Source: Candidatus Omnitrophota bacterium
GTDB lineage: Bacteria > NPL-UPA2 > BS750m-G34
Direction: 5' to 3'
DNA: 9,525 nucleotides
NCBI GenBank assembly: GCA_030640045.1
Contig: DAOWKF010000081.1
Coordinates: forward strand, 1-9,525
The notes beneath the pieces were generated by a model. It made no database searches. It had not been told where the DNA came from and saw only the letters and a program-made list of their open reading frames with translations. Positions within the stretch are counted from its first letter, which is position 1, and every line of letters starts with the position of its first letter. Positions 6,801 through 9,525 of the stretch are shown here, in pieces. Position numbers and translations under genes: made by a program.

Positions 6801-8512
6801 AAAAAAATGGGCTTAGAACAAATAAGCTTGATGAAATTTTATGCCGGGGAAATTTTATTGATAAAGAAAAAATCGAACAGGCCAAAAAAATACAAAAAGA
6901 AAAGGGAGGCCGTTTAAGCCGGATACTTGTAGACAAAGGCCTCATAACCGAAAAGACTTTACTTTCCATCATCGGCAAAGAATTTGATATACCGCCGGTA
7001 GATCTGGCCCGTTTTACCATAGACCCGGCCATTCTTAAACTTGTCCCCGAACATATAGCGCGCCGTTACTCTCTTGTCCCTGTGTCCCGGCTCGGAAAGA
7101 TCCTTACGGTCGCTATCTCAGATCCTTCTAATATTGTAGCCATAGATGATTTAAGAGTCCGGACAGGACTCAGGATTGAACGGATTTTGGCAAGCCGGAA
7201 AAACATAACTACGGCTATAGAGCGTTGTTATGGCTCAGAAACAGGACTTACCGACTTTTTTGGTGATACAGAAGAAGAAGTTACAACAAGGACTCTAAAG
7301 GAAGAGGCGCTAATAGAATCCGAGCTCATCGAGATCGTGCAGGACGCCCCTGTAGTAAAACTTGTAGATTATCTTTTGAAGGAAGCAGTTAAGGCTCGCG
7401 CCAGTGACATACTTATCGAGCCGTTTGAAAAAAAAGTCCGGGTTCGTTATCGTCAGGACGGGCTTTTGAAAGAAAAAGAAACCATCCCCCGGGGCATGAA
7501 GCATGCGATTGTCTCCCGTATCAAGGTCATTTCCCAGCTTGATATTGCCGAGAGAAGACTTCCGCAGGACGGCCGTTTCAGGGCAAAGATTGCCGGCAGA
7601 GAAGTGGATTTTCGTGTCTCTGTAGTTCCTTCCATTTATGGTGAGAAAGTAGCGGTGCGGATACTCGACAAAAAGCAATCGAAGTTAAATCTGGACGACC
7701 TGGGTTTCGAGAAAAAAAATCTGGAAATAATAAAAAAATGCAGCAGCCGTCCATATGGTTTTATACTCGTCTGCGGGCCAACAGGGTGCGGTAAATCTAC
7801 AACGCTTTATTCAACCCTCAAACTTATTGACAGCCCCGAAAAAAACCTCGTGACAGTTGAAGACCCTGTCGAATATGAACTGGAGGGCATAAATCAGGTC
7901 ACTGCGAAACCCTCTATCGGCCTTTCCTTTGCGGCTGCCCTTCGTTCTATCCTGCGGCAGGATCCGGACATTATTATGATCGGGGAGATAAGGGATCTTG
8001 AAACTGTAGATATGGCTATAAAATCAGCATTGACCGGGCATCTTGTCTTAAGCACACTGCATACAACCGACGCTGTTGGTTCGATTACGCGGCTTTTAGA
8101 TATGGGTGTAGAGCCATTTCTTATTACCTCATCACTACTCATGGTAGGCGCGCAGAGACTGGTAAGAAAGATATGTCCTAATTGCAGGGAGTCCTATGAA
8201 ATAACTGCGGAGGCTCTTAAGAAATTAGGGCTGGACCCCGGGGATTTTACTGATAATAAATTTTTCCGCGGAAAAGGCTGCAGGCTCTGCCAGAATACAG
8301 GCTATAGCGGCCGGGCCGGACTTATCGAGATCCTGGTGCTGGATGAAGAGATAAACAGTCTCATTTTTAATAAGGCCCCGAATGCTGAAATAAAAAGTCT
8401 GGCGCACAAAAAAGGAATGTCCACATTGCGGGAAAACGGCCTTAAGAAGGTCCGGGCAGGCGTAACAACCCTGGAAGAGGTGATAAAGGTAACAGCTGAA
8501 GATCATGGTTAA
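6797..8512 (+). CDS. pilB: PilB/GspE-family type IV pilus assembly (or type II secretion) ATPase, copy 1
   Basis: This 571-residue cytoplasmic hexameric motor drives pilin polymerisation. Residues 8-150 form an MshEN domain with degraded ligand motifs (K10-L-D12 in place of RLG; the second motif R39-L-S41 ends in E62). The motor domain covers about 185-560: APVVKLVDYLL, ASDILIEP (202-209), Walker A G327-PTGCGKST-335 (Lys333), Asp box E355-D-P-V-E-Y360, Walker B IIMIGEIRD with Glu397, and His box TGHLVLSTLHT ending near 423. A zinc tetracysteine is present (C460-x2-C463, C495-x2-C498), as in PilB/GspE but not PilT. Oddities: Leu206 replaces the usual His of SDIHIEP, and Cys331 lies inside Walker A. 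The ATG overlaps the previous stop (ATGA), implying reinitiation; there is only a weak ribosome-binding site. The pilT neighbour favours PilB, but GspE cannot be excluded. Confidence 0.9.
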   Translation: MKKNGLRTNKLDEILCRGNFIDKEKIEQAKKIQKEKGGRLSRILVDKGLITEKTLLSIIGKEFDIPPVDLARFTIDPAILKLVPEHIARRYSLVPVSRLGKILTVAISDPSNIVAIDDLRVRTGLRIERILASRKNITTAIERCYGSETGLTDFFGDTEEEVTTRTLKEEALIESELIEIVQDAPVVKLVDYLLKEAVKARASDILIEPFEKKVRVRYRQDGLLKEKETIPRGMKHAIVSRIKVISQLDIAERRLPQDGRFRAKIAGREVDFRVSVVPSIYGEKVAVRILDKKQSKLNLDDLGFEKKNLEIIKKCSSRPYGFILVCGPTGCGKSTTLYSTLKLIDSPEKNLVTVEDPVEYELEGINQVTAKPSIGLSFAAALRSILRQDPDIIMIGEIRDLETVDMAIKSALTGHLVLSTLHTTDAVGSITRLLDMGVEPFLITSSLLMVGAQRLVRKICPNCRESYEITAEALKKLGLDPGDFTDNKFFRGKGCRLCQNTGYSGRAGLIEILVLDEEINSLIFNKAPNAEIKSLAHKKGMSTLRENGLKKVRAGVTTLEEVIKVTAEDHG

Positions 8513-9525
8513 GTCTCTGGGAGATAGAATAAAAGCAGTCTTGTTAGAGAAGAAACTTATCACTTCCGAGAAGTTGGATGAGGCCATAAAAGAACAGGCC
8601 AGAACGCATCGCCGGTTAGGCAAAATTCTGGTTAAAAAGAAGTTTGTTAACGAAGAAAATCTTATGTTAATCCTGGGAGAGGAATTGGGGCTGCCGGTTA
8701 TAAACGTAAAAAGATTTCGTCCTGACCCTGAACTCACAAGCCTCATAAGCGAATCGATAAGCCGCCGTTATCATATCCTGCCTATTTCAAAGATTGGTAA
8801 GACGTTAACGGTCGCAATGTCCGATCCGCTCGATGTCCTGGCGCTCGACACAATAAAACTGCTGACCGGGTATAACCTTAAGCCGGTCCTGACAGGTGAA
8901 TCAGAATTGGAAGAGGCTATCCAGCAATTTTATGGCGGGGACTCCGGTATTGCCGGTGTCAATGACATCTTGAAAGAGGCAAAGGATGGAGAACTGGAGT
9001 TACTTACCCCGGAAGAAGACGACAGTGCCATAGCTTTAAGGCAGGAGAGTGAAGGGGCGCCTGTTGTGAAGTTTGTCAATTTTCTTCTTGTTAAGGCGTT
9101 GAAGATGCGGGCCAGCGATATCCATATCGAGCCGTATGAGAAGAAGCTGCGTATCCGTTACCGCATAGACGGAGTCCTTCATGAAATTGTATCTCCGCCT
9201 AAAAAAAGCCAGTCTGCTGTGCTTGCGCGTCTTAAGATTATGTCAGGCATGGACATTACCGAAAAAAGGATTGCGCAGGATGGAAGGTTCCGGTCTACTA
9301 TTTCTGAAAAAACTATAGATTACCGTGTGTCCTGCCTGCCGATCAGCCGTGGCGAAAAGATAGTCATACGCGCCCTTGACAGGTCAAGCCTCACTGTCGG
9401 ACTTGATCAACTCGGTTTTTCCGAATATCCCCGCAAACGTTTTGAGACGGCTATAAAGCATCCGTACGGCATGATATTAGTAACGGGGCCGACAGGAAGC
9501 GGTAAATCAACTACACTCTATTCTA
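8505..9525 (+). CDS. Second PilB/GspE-family ATPase, cut by window end
   Basis: The reading frame is open from ATG 8505 to the window edge, giving 340 complete codons. It overlaps the previous gene by 8 bases. Residues 5-150 form an MshEN domain: the first motif runs R8 to Q31 (R-I-K, lacking the Gly) and the second R37-L-G39 to E60. The linker is acidic (about 151-190). The motor domain then opens with APVVKFVNFLLVKAL, RASDIHIEP (His207 present) and RYRIDGVLHE, and includes IAQDGRF and Walker A G328-PTGSGKST-336 (Lys334). The sequence ends five residues later. Walker B, the His box and the tetracysteine region lie beyond the window. It is clearly paralogous to the preceding ATPase but not a recent copy, since the N-terminal halves differ at most positions. 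It could be a second PilB, a GspE or an MshE-like motor. Only a weak GAAGA precedes the ATG. Confidence 0.9.
   Translation, partial: MVKSLGDRIKAVLLEKKLITSEKLDEAIKEQARTHRRLGKILVKKKFVNEENLMLILGEELGLPVINVKRFRPDPELTSLISESISRRYHILPISKIGKTLTVAMSDPLDVLALDTIKLLTGYNLKPVLTGESELEEAIQQFYGGDSGIAGVNDILKEAKDGELELLTPEEDDSAIALRQESEGAPVVKFVNFLLVKALKMRASDIHIEPYEKKLRIRYRIDGVLHEIVSPPKKSQSAVLARLKIMSGMDITEKRIAQDGRFRSTISEKTIDYRVSCLPISRGEKIVIRALDRSSLTVGLDQLGFSEYPRKRFETAIKHPYGMILVTGPTGSGKSTTLYS

Noticed and set aside
6785..6809. Possible programmed frameshift fusing the MshEN protein to the first PilB (A-rich stretch GAAAAATGAAAAAAAATGG)
   Set aside because: The A5 run before the TGA does not form a canonical slippery heptamer in frame, and the A8 run lies after the stop. 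A simple ATGA stop/start overlap explains the junction.
8225..8746. 173-residue minus-strand reading frame
   Set aside because: It is antisense to the zinc-cysteine region of the first ATPase and the MshEN start of the second, both clearly coding, and has no domain or ribosome-binding site of note.

Overview
The window is a densely packed, entirely plus-strand stretch of bacterial chromosome. It joins two gene sets: the cell-elongation (rod-shape) module, with the end of mreC, then mreD, mrdA (PBP2), rodA and a B12-type radical SAM gene (positions 1-5169); and a type IV pilus / type II secretion ATPase module, with pilT, a stand-alone MshEN-domain protein and two consecutive PilB/GspE-type ATPases (positions 5198-9525, the last cut by the window edge). 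No stretch above 30 bases lacks a gene. I see no tRNA, rRNA, CRISPR array, insertion sequence or convincing antisense gene.

Organism: PBP2/RodA/MreCD with type IV pilus motors points to a rod-shaped diderm (Gram-negative-type) bacterium. Moderate GC content, frequent ATA, AGA and AGG codons, an orphan MshEN protein and several GspE paralogues fit Omnitrophota or another uncultured, deltaproteobacteria-like lineage. That placement is inference from style and gene order, not an identification.

Region 1 (1-5169): the genes are separated by 2 bases or overlap. There are 2 bases between mreC and mreD and 2 between mreD and mrdA. rodA begins at a TTG inside the last codons of mrdA, and the radical SAM gene shares one base with the rodA stop. 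This implies one translationally coupled transcript. MreC, MreD, PBP2 (transpeptidase) and RodA (SEDS glycosyltransferase) together make and cross-link peptidoglycan during elongation. The radical SAM protein is a conserved genomic companion of this cluster, and its substrate is not evident from the sequence.

Region 2 (5149-9525): a sequence with a perfect match to the sigma-70 consensus (TTGACA, 17-base spacer, TATAAT) straddles the end of the radical SAM gene, with a predicted start about 13 bases before the pilT start codon. It probably separates the pilus-motor operon from the elongation operon. PilT is the retraction motor, and the PilB-like proteins are extension or secretion motors. 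Three successive genes carry MshEN folds (the cyclic di-GMP-binding type) whose ligand motifs are preserved to different degrees, suggesting subfunctionalised regulation.

Most notable: the perfect-consensus promoter; the orphan MshEN protein with a His/Glu/Arg-rich tail beside two tandem PilB paralogues; a G/C-armed palindrome lying in frame within the radical SAM gene; and a Cys-Cys-His-Cys version of the PBP2 metal site. I do not see a clearly new biological system. The best candidate for something undescribed is the MshEN-only / dual-PilB arrangement.
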